A stretch of DNA of 54,477 bases, taken from positions 1 to 54,477 of the forward strand of contig SKOQ01000030.1 of assembly GCA_007119985.1 (NCBI GenBank), in the 5' to 3' direction. Under the pieces are notes generated by a model that ran no database searches, was not told where the DNA came from, and saw only the letters and a list, made by a program, of their open reading frames with translations. A program made the translations under genes and the position numbers. Origin of the DNA: Marinospirillum sp. Its GTDB lineage: Bacteria > Pseudomonadota > Gammaproteobacteria > Pseudomonadales > Halomonadaceae. Position 1 is the stretch's first letter; each line of letters opens with the position of its first letter. Positions 8,590 to 17,246 of the stretch are shown in pieces.

Positions 8590-9558
8590 TTAACGAGCGG
8601 AATCAAACCAATGCTCTGAGGTCAGCGTTTTCAACCTTGCTGAAGTCAGAAGTTGAACAACAAGAGTTTGAAAATCCAACCCCGCCGCCGCCGCCGCTTG
8701 AGGCACCAGGCTATGATCAGTCATGCCTGGGCTGGTATTGACCTCGAGTAGCCAAGGACGCTCTTGTTGATCCAGCATAATATCGACTCGTCCCCACCCC
8801 TCACAACCGACAGCCAAATAAGCATCAAGCGCCAAGGCTTGCAGCTGAGCTTCTTTGGCGGAATCAAGCCCACAAGGCAAAAGGTATTGCGTATCTCCAG
8901 CCTGATACTTGGCATCATAGTCATAAAAATCATGGGGGGTTCGTAAACCGATCACAGGAAGAACCTGCTCACCCACGAGGCTCACGGTAAACTCCCGACC
9001 TTGCACATAGGCTTCAGCCAGAATGCAATGATCATATTGCACCGCCAGCTGATAAGCCTGCTCAAGTTCTGCCGCAGAGTGCACCTTACTCATCCCCAGA
9101 CTCGAACCCTCATGCGCAGGCTTGACCATAATCGGTAAACCCAGCTGCTCAACTATGGCCTCAGCATCCATGTGCTCATGCAAAAGGCAAGATGCCGGCG
9201 TTGGCAAGCCTTGGCCCTGCCACAGCTGCTTGCACTTGTATTTATCCATTCCCAAAGAAGAGGCTAATACACCGCTGCCGGTGTAGGGAATCTGGAGCCA
9301 TTCGAGTACGCCCTGAATACTCCCATCCTCCCCCCCACGACCATGCAGCGCAATAAATGCACGATCTGGGCGCTCCGCGCTCAATTGGGCAACGGCATCC
9401 GCGCCTAACTCTAAGCCGAAGGCATTGACACCCGCCGCTCGCAAAGCCGACAAGACCGCTTGACCGCTGCGCAAAGAGACCTCTCGCTCAGCAGAACACC
9501 CCCCCATTAATACTGCAACACGTCCAAGCGCTTTGATTTCTTGTTGATTCAGCAACAT
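8590..9558 (-). CDS. ddl: D-alanine--D-alanine ligase (Ddl, DdlB type)
   Basis: This ATP-grasp ligase makes the D-Ala-D-Ala dipeptide that MurF adds. It has 322 residues. The N-terminal GGCSAEREVSL carries the substrate-binding glutamate (E24). HEGSSLGMSKV is the serine loop, and the omega loop YDYDAKYQAGDTQY retains the tyrosine (Y218) expected for D-Ala rather than D-lactate specificity. NTSPGMTDHSLVP is the C-terminal metal and phosphate site. It lies between murC and ftsQ, as in E. coli. Confidence 0.97.
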   Translation of the reverse strand: MLLNQQEIKALGRVAVLMGGCSAEREVSLRSGQAVLSALRAAGVNAFGLELGADAVAQLSAERPDRAFIALHGRGGEDGSIQGVLEWLQIPYTGSGVLASSLGMDKYKCKQLWQGQGLPTPASCLLHEHMDAEAIVEQLGLPIMVKPAHEGSSLGMSKVHSAAELEQAYQLAVQYDHCILAEAYVQGREFTVSLVGEQVLPVIGLRTPHDFYDYDAKYQAGDTQYLLPCGLDSAKEAQLQALALDAYLAVGCEGWGRVDIMLDQQERPWLLEVNTSPGMTDHSLVPQAAAAAGLDFQTLVVQLLTSARLKTLTSEHWFDSAR

Positions 9559-9612
9559 GCCTGCTCTCTTTTATTCTCGATGGAACGGATAACACCGACA
9601 GTCTCATTCAGG

Positions 9613-9628
9613 AGCGCCCTCTGGCGCT
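9613..9628 (-). other. GC-rich hairpin in the murC-ddl gap
   Basis: AGCGCC and GGCGCT arms with a 4-base loop lie immediately after the murC stop. There is no T-run, so it is more likely an RNA-stabilising or pausing structure than a terminator. Confidence 0.4.
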
Positions 9629-11056
9629 TTAGTCCAACTTTAACTGCTGTTTGGCTAGGCGCTGCGCTATCTGGCCAATATCTCCAGCACCTTGCGTCAA
9701 CAACAAATCTCCTGGGCGTAAAACTCGGGCCAACAAGGACTCAAGCTCGCTAGGATCATCAACAAAGATCGGATCCTGCCCTCGCTGACGCAAGCTTGCA
9801 CAAAGGCTACGACTGTCAGCACCGGGAATCGGTGCTTCGCCAGCGGCATAGACATTCAGCAGTAAGAGCGTATCCACCTGAGCCAAGACTTTGACGAAGT
9901 CTTCATAGAGATCTCGGGTGCGTGAATAGCGATGTGGCTGATAAATCATGACTAGGCGACGTTCTGGCCAGCCCTCACGCACCGCACGAATGACCGCAGC
10001 CACCTCAGTGGGGTGGTGACCATAGTCATCGACCAGCAGGATATCACCCTCTCCAGAAGCATGAGGAAAAGCACCGAGGCGCTGAAAACGTCGACCAACG
10101 CCTTGAAAGGCAGCCAGACCAGCAAGAATCGCCTCATCTTCAACCCCCTCCTCACTGGCAACAACAACAGCCGCGACGGCATTCAGCGCATTATGGCGAC
10201 CTGGGGTATTTAAACAGATTGATAAGGTTGACAGCTCTCCAGGTCGCTCGACCTCAAAACGGATCACATTAGCCTGCTGCTCAAAATGCGTAATCCTAAA
10301 GTCAGCTTCTTCGTGAAAACCATAGGTCAGCGTCGGGCGAGCCACTTTAGGTAACAGCTCTTTGATAATCGGATCATCTAAACAAAGCACGGCCAAACCA
10401 TAGAAGGGCAGGTTATGCAAAAAATCAATAAAGGTTTTTTTCAGCTGATCAAAATCATTGCCATAGGTCGACATATGATCCGCATCGATATTGGTCACGA
10501 TGGAGACCATCGGCTGCAAATGCAAAAAGGAAGCATCTGATTCATCTGCTTCAGCCACCAGATAGCGCGACTCACCTAAGCGTGCATTGGTTCCCGCTTG
10601 GGTCAGTTTACCTCCAATCACAAAAGTCGGGTCTAAGCCAGCTTCAGCAAAAATAGAAGCAACAAGACTGGTCGTGGTGGTTTTACCGTGGGTACCAGCG
10701 ACAGCGATACCATGACGAAAACGCATCAGCTCGGCCAGCATTTCGGCACGGCGCACAACCGGAATTCGCTGTTCAAGCGCTGCCTTCACCTCTGGATTCT
10801 CAGCATTGATAGCTGTAGAAACCACCACCACATCAGCACCCTGGATATGCTCAGGCGCATGACCCAATGCCACCTGCGCACCCCGCTCCTGTAAACGCTT
10901 GACTGCGGCAGAAGCCTGCTGATCTGAGCCACTAATCTGATAACCTTGAGTTAAGAGCACTTCTGCAATACCACACATGCCCGATCCCCCAATGCCAACA
11001 AAATGGATATGCTGAATGCGACGCATCATAGGGACAGGATAAGGGCGTGTTTTCAT
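9629..11056 (-). CDS. murC: UDP-N-acetylmuramate--L-alanine ligase MurC
   Basis: MurC adds L-Ala to UDP-MurNAc, the first peptide step of the wall precursor. The 475-residue product has the N-terminal Rossmann motif HFVGIGGSGMCGIAE, the ATP-binding loop GTHGKTTTT (121-129), and the Mur ligase middle and C-terminal domains (HHPTEVAAVIRA, YQPHRYSRT). The chosen ATG has AAGG six bases upstream, which supports the ten-residue basic N-terminal extension MKTRPYPVPM before the family core. It follows murG with 34 bases between. Confidence 0.97.
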   Translation of the reverse strand: MKTRPYPVPMMRRIQHIHFVGIGGSGMCGIAEVLLTQGYQISGSDQQASAAVKRLQERGAQVALGHAPEHIQGADVVVVSTAINAENPEVKAALEQRIPVVRRAEMLAELMRFRHGIAVAGTHGKTTTTSLVASIFAEAGLDPTFVIGGKLTQAGTNARLGESRYLVAEADESDASFLHLQPMVSIVTNIDADHMSTYGNDFDQLKKTFIDFLHNLPFYGLAVLCLDDPIIKELLPKVARPTLTYGFHEEADFRITHFEQQANVIRFEVERPGELSTLSICLNTPGRHNALNAVAAVVVASEEGVEDEAILAGLAAFQGVGRRFQRLGAFPHASGEGDILLVDDYGHHPTEVAAVIRAVREGWPERRLVMIYQPHRYSRTRDLYEDFVKVLAQVDTLLLLNVYAAGEAPIPGADSRSLCASLRQRGQDPIFVDDPSELESLLARVLRPGDLLLTQGAGDIGQIAQRLAKQQLKLD

Positions 11057-11090
11057 AAAAAACCTTAGTTAAATCAATAATAAAAAAGAA

Positions 11091-12173
11091 TCAATGCCGC
11101 TCTAATTCAAGAATCATATCTTCGGTGGCCTGGGTTTTTGCCAAAGCACGAGCACACTGCGCCTGCGCTTGTAACTCCAGACGCCAGCTGGCGGCATCCT
11201 GCCCTAACCATTGCGCCAGCTGCGATGCTTTCAACTGGTTTTGCGGCACCAACAAAGCAGCTTGCTGGTCGGCAAGATAGCGCGCATTATGCGTTTGATG
11301 ATCATCAACAGCAAAGGGGTAGGGCACGAGAATCGAGGCCACACCGACCGCCATCATCTCTGCTAGGGTCAGCGCCCCCGCACGACAGATCACCAGATCA
11401 GCCCACGCCAAAGCAGCCCCCATATCCTCGATAAACTCCGTCACTTCAACCTGCGTAGCACCATCAAGTTGCTGATAAGCGGCCTGCGTAGAGGCTAACT
11501 TACCACGCCCAGTCTGATGACGCACCACAGGACGCGCCTCTGGTGCGAGTAAGGCTAAAGCGGCTGGCAGCTGTTCATTGAGCACCTGCGCGCCCAAGCT
11601 GCCACCCACCACCAGCAGGCGCAAAGGCCCTTCTCGCTCAGCATAGCGCTGCTCTGGCGGAGGAAGTTGCAACAGGGTGTGACGAACAGGATTCCCAACC
11701 CAGATAGGCCGATGCTTTTGAAGTACCTGCGGAAAAGCCGTGAAAACATGACGAGAGAGCGGAGCCAAACAACGATTAGTGAAACCAGGCAGCGCATTTT
11801 GCTCATGAATAGAAAGGGGAATACGCAGTAACCAGGCCGCCAAGCCACCCGGACCACTGGCAAAGCCACCAAAACCCACCACCTGATCAGGTCGAATACG
11901 GCGCAAATACGCCAGCGCCAAAAAAAGACAAGTCAACAGACGCCAAGGGGCCAAGAGAAGACTTAAGCGCCCTTTACCGCGCAAGCCTTTAACAGGGAGA
12001 CCATAAAAAGCGATGCCCGCTTGAGGCACTCGCTCTGCCTCCATACTGGCTTGCGAGCCCAGCCAGTAAACACCTTCTCCTCGAGCCTTTAAGGCTTCAG
12101 CCAGAGCCAGACCAGGAAAGATATGTCCGCCTGTTCCACCTGCCAAAATCAAGGTTTTCTTTGGCTCAGCCAA
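11091..12173 (-). CDS. murG: Lipid II synthase MurG (GlcNAc transferase)
   Basis: MurG transfers GlcNAc from UDP-GlcNAc to lipid I on the inner face of the membrane. The 360-residue GT28 enzyme starts with the glycine-rich loop AGGTGGHIFPGLALAE. GGSLGAQVLN opens the C-terminal donor domain, and CRAGALTLAEMMAVG is the UDP-binding motif. The start appears to be a TTG at 12171-12173. No ATG or GTG lies near the family start, and a GGGAG-rich stretch lies about 10 bases upstream. It follows ftsW with a 27-base gap. Confidence 0.96.
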   Translation of the reverse strand: MAEPKKTLILAGGTGGHIFPGLALAEALKARGEGVYWLGSQASMEAERVPQAGIAFYGLPVKGLRGKGRLSLLLAPWRLLTCLFLALAYLRRIRPDQVVGFGGFASGPGGLAAWLLRIPLSIHEQNALPGFTNRCLAPLSRHVFTAFPQVLQKHRPIWVGNPVRHTLLQLPPPEQRYAEREGPLRLLVVGGSLGAQVLNEQLPAALALLAPEARPVVRHQTGRGKLASTQAAYQQLDGATQVEVTEFIEDMGAALAWADLVICRAGALTLAEMMAVGVASILVPYPFAVDDHQTHNARYLADQQAALLVPQNQLKASQLAQWLGQDAASWRLELQAQAQCARALAKTQATEDMILELERH

Positions 12174-12200
12174 GGTATCTCTCTCCCTTCTAGAATAAAA

Positions 12201-13409
12201 TCAACTCTTGTGCACCGAATCGCGTGAGACAGCGGCCTCTTGCCAGCGCCGCTCAAGATCGGCTCGAAAAACCAAACCCAACATGATACCACTAGAAAGC
12301 AAGCTGCTCCCACCATAGCTTAATAAAGGCAGCGTCAGCCCCTTGGTCGGCAAAAGCCCCACATTCACGCCCAGGTTAATCACCACCTGCAAACCCAGCA
12401 GAATACCGATGCCATAGCACACGTAAGCAGCAAAGAGCTGCTGCTGTTGCTCGCAAAGACGCCCAATCACCAGCACACGACTGACCAGCAACACAAAAAG
12501 ACCTAGTGTTGTCAGCGCACCGATCAACCCCAGCTCTTCACTCAGGACGGAAAAAATAAAATCAGTATGGGCCTCAGGCAAGTAAAACAGCTTTTGCACG
12601 CTATTCCCCAACCCCTGACCCAGCCAGTGACCACGTCCATAAGCGATCAAGGCCTGCGTCAACTGATAGCCTGAATCAAACTGATGCAACCAAGGGTCGC
12701 GAAAACTAATCAAACGCTGGACACGATAGGGTTCAATAAAAGCAATCAGCACTAACCCAAGCACCACCAAAATGAACATGAGGGTAAAATAACTAAGACG
12801 GGCCCCTGCCAAAAACACCATGGCCAAGGCGGCCGCTGTCATCACCACCAGACTACCGTAATCCGGCTGTAAAAAAAGGAACGCGCCATATAAGAACACC
12901 ATCAACAAGGGCTTAGCAAAACCAACAAAAGTATGACGCACGCTCTCTAGATGGCGCACAAGATAGCTTGAGAGATAAATCACCATACAGATTTTAGCCA
13001 GCTCCGAAGTCTGCAGGTTCACTAGCCCAAGGCTAATCCAGCGCGTACTGCCATTGACTTCTCGCCCAATCAAGAGCACCAAAATCAGCAGTGCAAAAGC
13101 GGACAGCAGGAACACATAACCCAAGCGAAAGCTATAACCCAGTGGAATACTTACGACCAGTAAGGCTGCGCTGAGTGCAACCAAGATAAAAAGCGCCTGA
13201 CGCAATGCAAAATAACCCAGCTGACCAGTACGCGCTTCAGCCACCGCAATCGAAGCCGAGCTCACCATGAGCCAGCCAATCACCAGTAAGGCCAGCGCAG
13301 CAAAAATCAGCCAAGCATCAAAACTAGCGACACTATGCCGATGCACGCGCTGCGCCGCACTGAAGCTTCTTTCCCAAAAGTGGACTAGATGCTGAGTTGC
13401 TGTACGCAT
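12201..13409 (-). CDS. ftsW: SEDS-family peptidoglycan polymerase FtsW
   Basis: FtsW polymerises septal glycan strands together with FtsI. The 402-residue product shows about ten hydrophobic helices after a 30-residue cytoplasmic tail. Motifs include VNGSTRWISLG near the middle, LQPDYGS, and HTDFIFSVLSEELG with the conserved charged residues, then the C-terminal LPLLSYGGSS. Its ATG lies 25 bases inside the end of murD, and GAGAGG lies just upstream of the start. murD, ftsW and murG form one translational unit. Confidence 0.97.
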   Translation of the reverse strand: MRTATQHLVHFWERSFSAAQRVHRHSVASFDAWLIFAALALLVIGWLMVSSASIAVAEARTGQLGYFALRQALFILVALSAALLVVSIPLGYSFRLGYVFLLSAFALLILVLLIGREVNGSTRWISLGLVNLQTSELAKICMVIYLSSYLVRHLESVRHTFVGFAKPLLMVFLYGAFLFLQPDYGSLVVMTAAALAMVFLAGARLSYFTLMFILVVLGLVLIAFIEPYRVQRLISFRDPWLHQFDSGYQLTQALIAYGRGHWLGQGLGNSVQKLFYLPEAHTDFIFSVLSEELGLIGALTTLGLFVLLVSRVLVIGRLCEQQQQLFAAYVCYGIGILLGLQVVINLGVNVGLLPTKGLTLPLLSYGGSSLLSSGIMLGLVFRADLERRWQEAAVSRDSVHKS

Positions 13410-14749
13410 TGCACGAACACCTCTCCGCGCTGCTGGTAACCGCTAAACTGATCAAAACTGGCACAGGCCGGTGACAGCACCACTGCATCCCCAGGTTGGG
13501 CTAGGGCAGACAATGACAAGACGGCCTGATCAAGCGTCTGACTGATCACACAGGCACACAAATCATGCATCGCGGTCTTAATCTGCGGAGCATCTCGACC
13601 AATCAAAGCCACCCCAGCAATTTTGCCCTCGGCACAGGCCTGAGCAAGACCTGTTTTGAGCAGATCAAAATCCTGCCCCTTACCCTCACCACCAAGGATC
13701 AACCAGAGGCGAGCGACCTCCTCTTGCAATCCCTGCACCGCCGCCAAAACAGCGCCAATATTCGTCGCTTTAGAATCATTGTAATAACGCACACCGGCCA
13801 ATTCAGCGACCTTCTGACAGCGATGAGGTAGGCCCACAAACTGGCGCACGCCACGCAACAAACCCTCTAAAGGCAAGCCAGCGGCTAGACCACAAGCCAA
13901 GGCGGCCAAAGCATTACTACGACCGTGCAGACCAGCAAGCTGAACCTGATCCACTGGCAAACAGGGGTGCTGACCTTGCATCAGCCACTCTTTTCCTTGA
14001 TGCAGACCGACACCCACATCCTGATCCGTCACTGGCGCATCCAAACCAAAGCTCACCCGGCGCGCTGAACCGCTTGAGGCGGGTTCAGTCTGCCCATCTT
14101 GACGATTGTAAACTGCGACTGCACAGCCGCGGAAAATGGCTTGCTTGGCTTGCACATAAGCGGCCATATCAGGATAACGATCGAGATGATCTTCACTGAT
14201 ATTCAGCAGCAAGGCGACCTGAGCACGAAGAGACGACAGAGTCTCAAGCTGAAAAGAGGAAAGCTCTAAAACATAAAAATCGGTTGGCTGCGTCAAGAGC
14301 GAGAGCGCAGGAATACCGATATTGCCCCCCACAGCGACGCGATAACCACAAGCCTGGATCATGGCACCGATCAAGGTCGTGACGGTCGTCTTGCCATTGG
14401 AGCCAGTGATGGCAATAATCGGTTGCTGAGCGGCTTGGCAAAAAAGCTCAATATCACCCAGCACCTCCACACCTGCCTCTCGAGCAGCGACGATTTCGGG
14501 GGTATGGATACTCAATCCAGGACTGACCACCAGATGCGTAAAGCGCTTCAGGTAGTCTGCATCCAAAGGACCCAGCCGTACATCGACCCCGGCATAAGTG
14601 GCCTGAAAAGCCGCCAAACCTGGGGGGGCCTGACGGGTATCCGCGACCGCAAAACGCAAGCCCTGGCGCTGTAGATAGTCCGCCACCGCCAGACCGGTTT
14701 GACCCAAACCAATGACGAGGTAAGAGGCCGCAGAAGAGACAGAAGCCAT
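13385..14749 (-). CDS. murD: UDP-N-acetylmuramoylalanine--D-glutamate ligase MurD
   Basis: MurD adds D-glutamate to UDP-MurNAc-L-Ala. It has 454 residues from the ATG at 14747-14749; an in-frame TTG just before it is less likely. The N-terminal Rossmann start is YLVIGLGQTGLAVADYL, and the ATP loop is ITGSNGKTTVT near residue 115. RYYNDSKATNIGAV is the family signature in the C-terminal half, and SPACASFDQF lies near the end. The stop overlaps ftsW by 25 bases, and mraY ends 15 bases upstream. Confidence 0.97.
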   Translation of the reverse strand: MASVSSAASYLVIGLGQTGLAVADYLQRQGLRFAVADTRQAPPGLAAFQATYAGVDVRLGPLDADYLKRFTHLVVSPGLSIHTPEIVAAREAGVEVLGDIELFCQAAQQPIIAITGSNGKTTVTTLIGAMIQACGYRVAVGGNIGIPALSLLTQPTDFYVLELSSFQLETLSSLRAQVALLLNISEDHLDRYPDMAAYVQAKQAIFRGCAVAVYNRQDGQTEPASSGSARRVSFGLDAPVTDQDVGVGLHQGKEWLMQGQHPCLPVDQVQLAGLHGRSNALAALACGLAAGLPLEGLLRGVRQFVGLPHRCQKVAELAGVRYYNDSKATNIGAVLAAVQGLQEEVARLWLILGGEGKGQDFDLLKTGLAQACAEGKIAGVALIGRDAPQIKTAMHDLCACVISQTLDQAVLSLSALAQPGDAVVLSPACASFDQFSGYQQRGEVFVQCVQQLSI

Positions 14750-14764
14750 CAAAAAACACCTCGC

Positions 14765-15847
14765 TTATCGGAGCTTCAAGGTGGCAAGGCCAATCAACAC
14801 CAGCACGACGGTGATAATCCAGAAACGAACAATCACACGCGGCTCAGGCCAGCCTTTTAATTCAAAATGGTGGTGCAAGGGCGCCATACGAAAGACGCGC
14901 CGCCCCGTCAGCTTATAGGAGGCGACTTGTAGGATCACCGAGAGGGTCTCCATCACAAAAACACCACCCATAATGAACAAGACAATCTCCTGACGCACAA
15001 TGACCGCCACCACACCCAAGGCAGCTCCCAACGCCAGCGCCCCGACATCACCCATAAAAACTTGAGCTGGATAGGTATTAAACCAGAGAAAGCCCAAGCC
15101 TGCGCCCACAATGGCAGTACAAAAGACCACCAGCTCACCCGAACCAGGAATAAAAGGAATAAGCAGGTATTGCGCAAACACGCTATGGCCACTGACATAA
15201 GCAAACACACCCAGCGCAGCAGCCACCATCACGGTCGGTAAAATGGCCAAGCCATCCAATCCATCAGTCAAATTGACCGCATTACTGGAGCCGACGATCA
15301 CTAAATAAGTCAGTAGGATAAATGCTGGCCCTAGCTCTAGCACGACCCCTTTAAAGAAGGGAAAAATCAATTGGGTTTCTGCGGGTAGCTGAGCGGTGTA
15401 GTACAAAAAAACAGCCGCCATCAAGCCAATCACCGATTGCCACAGATACTTCCAGCGAGCAGGCAGGCCTCGAGGGTTTTTCTCAACGACCTTGCGCCAA
15501 TCATCAACCCATCCAACGGCACCAAAACCTAGGGTCACCAGCAGCACGATCCAAACATAACGGTTACTCAGGTCAGACCAGAGCAAGGTGCTCAACGCGA
15601 TCGATAATAGAATCAACGCCCCACCCATCGTCGGCGTGCCTGCTTTTGACAGGTGAGACTGAGGGCCATCATCACGAATCGCCTGGCCGATCTGGCGCTG
15701 GGTTAAGCGTCGAATCATCCAAGGGCCCAATAACAGAGAAAAACTCAGCGCAGTTAATACGCCCAGGATCGCCCGTAAAGACAAATAATTAAAAACAATA
15801 AAGAAGCTATGAATACCACTGAGATAACTAGTGAGCCAGAGTAACAT
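14765..15847 (-). CDS. mraY: Phospho-MurNAc-pentapeptide transferase MraY
   Basis: MraY attaches phospho-MurNAc-pentapeptide to undecaprenyl phosphate, forming lipid I. It is a 360-residue polytopic protein with about ten hydrophobic helices. Family motifs are GTPTMGGALIL, VDDWRKVVEKNPRGL with the paired aspartates, NAVNLTDGLDGLA, MGDVGALALGAALG, and the histidine-rich MAPLHHHFELKGW loop near the end. It sits between murF and murD with short gaps, as in the standard dcw order. Confidence 0.98.
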   Translation of the reverse strand: MLLWLTSYLSGIHSFFIVFNYLSLRAILGVLTALSFSLLLGPWMIRRLTQRQIGQAIRDDGPQSHLSKAGTPTMGGALILLSIALSTLLWSDLSNRYVWIVLLVTLGFGAVGWVDDWRKVVEKNPRGLPARWKYLWQSVIGLMAAVFLYYTAQLPAETQLIFPFFKGVVLELGPAFILLTYLVIVGSSNAVNLTDGLDGLAILPTVMVAAALGVFAYVSGHSVFAQYLLIPFIPGSGELVVFCTAIVGAGLGFLWFNTYPAQVFMGDVGALALGAALGVVAVIVRQEIVLFIMGGVFVMETLSVILQVASYKLTGRRVFRMAPLHHHFELKGWPEPRVIVRFWIITVVLVLIGLATLKLR

Positions 15848-15875
15848 AATGAGGTTGTCTCTTTGATCGAATGCC

Positions 15876-17246
15876 TCAGAGCGAGGCTGTTAAATATTGA
15901 ATGACTTGATCCATACCTGCTCGACGTGAACCTTTCACCAACACACACGTCTGTGGATTCAGTTCTTGTTTTAAGGCATCCGCTAAAGCTTGGTGATGTG
16001 CAAAAACGGCACCACCGTCACCAAAAGCCTCAGCCGCTAAAGCCGCATCACAACCTAAAGCAAAAAGGCGCACAACACCTTGGCGGCGCGCTTCTTCACC
16101 TAACTCACGATGGATCTGTGCAGAAGCCTCGCCTAATTCAGCCAGATCTCCCAGCACCAGCCAGCGCGGTCCTGACCAGAGCGCGAGTGTGGCTAAAGCC
16201 GCCTTCACTGCACCTGGACTCGCATTGTAGCTATCATCCAGCAGCTGAGCACCTGCATAAGTGGTGGATTGATGTAACCGACCTTGTTGCTCTGGTAAAT
16301 GCGCCAAGGCACGCGCAGCTTCAACCAGCGGGCAACCCAAAGCACGCAGTACAGCCAGAGCAGCCAAGGCATTACTCAAATTATGTCGCCCGGGCCAGTC
16401 TAGTGTGAAGGCGATGCGCTGTTGGTCCACACAGAGCAGGGCCTGTGTTGCCTGTAAATCCAACTGGATCTCTGGTGCGACGCAAAGATCACCCTGATGC
16501 AGACCATAGGTCAAAAGTTGCGCTGAGGCATGATGTAGTTGCTTTTTCCAATAAGGAAAAAAAACATCATCGGCGCTCAACACGGCCGTGCCCTGAGACT
16601 GCACATGCGCCAGCAACTCGCCCTTGGCCTGGGCAATCGCCTCTAGACTGCCGAATTCACCCAGATGCGCTCCGGTGACATTGGTAATCAGCGCCACATT
16701 TGGCTGTACCAAACCTGCCAGATAATCGATTTCACCCAGATGATTCGCTCCCAGCTCGATCACCGCATGACTATGCTGCGGCTCCAAGCCAAAGAGTGTC
16801 AAAGGCACGCCAAGATCATTATTCAAATTGCCGCGCGTAGCGCAGACCTGAGCACCCAAATGGCTCAGCAGATGCGCCACCAGTGTTTTGACCGAGGTTT
16901 TGCCGCTGTTCCCAGTAATCGCTATCACTGAGCCATGAAAGGCAGCGCGCTGCTGCTGCGCCAGCTGACCTAAGGCACGACGAACACAAGGCACTTTTAT
17001 TTGTGCAAGAGGGGCAGGCTGCCAAGCCTCCACCAAGGCTACACAGGCTCCAGCGGCTGCAGCCTGATCAAGATAAGCATGACCATCCTGGTGCACACCT
17101 CGTAAGGCAGCAAACAGGGCACCAGGCTGAATCTGACGGCTATCTAGCGTCACTGAAGTCCAGAGTTGATCACCTGCTTCTGGCGTGCCCTGCCAAGGTG
17201 CTTCTAAAAAGGCCGCCGTTTGCGCCACAGTAGAATGAATTAGCAT
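15876..17246 (-). CDS. murF: UDP-MurNAc-tripeptide--D-Ala-D-Ala ligase MurF
   Basis: MurF completes the cytoplasmic precursor by adding the D-Ala-D-Ala made by Ddl. It has 456 residues. The ATP loop is ITGNSGKTSVK (TGNSGKT at 111-117), the middle domain includes RGNLNNDLGVPLTLF and ELGANHLGEI, and the C-terminal domain has DDSYNASPGAVKAAL. Its ATG lies 7 bases inside the end of murE, indicating coupling. Confidence 0.97.
   Translation of the reverse strand: MLIHSTVAQTAAFLEAPWQGTPEAGDQLWTSVTLDSRQIQPGALFAALRGVHQDGHAYLDQAAAAGACVALVEAWQPAPLAQIKVPCVRRALGQLAQQQRAAFHGSVIAITGNSGKTSVKTLVAHLLSHLGAQVCATRGNLNNDLGVPLTLFGLEPQHSHAVIELGANHLGEIDYLAGLVQPNVALITNVTGAHLGEFGSLEAIAQAKGELLAHVQSQGTAVLSADDVFFPYWKKQLHHASAQLLTYGLHQGDLCVAPEIQLDLQATQALLCVDQQRIAFTLDWPGRHNLSNALAALAVLRALGCPLVEAARALAHLPEQQGRLHQSTTYAGAQLLDDSYNASPGAVKAALATLALWSGPRWLVLGDLAELGEASAQIHRELGEEARRQGVVRLFALGCDAALAAEAFGDGGAVFAHHQALADALKQELNPQTCVLVKGSRRAGMDQVIQYLTASL

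Noticed and set aside
15926..16408. Plus-strand open frame of 160 codons inside murF
   Set aside because: Antisense shadow of murF, with histidine- and proline-rich composition and no initiation signal.
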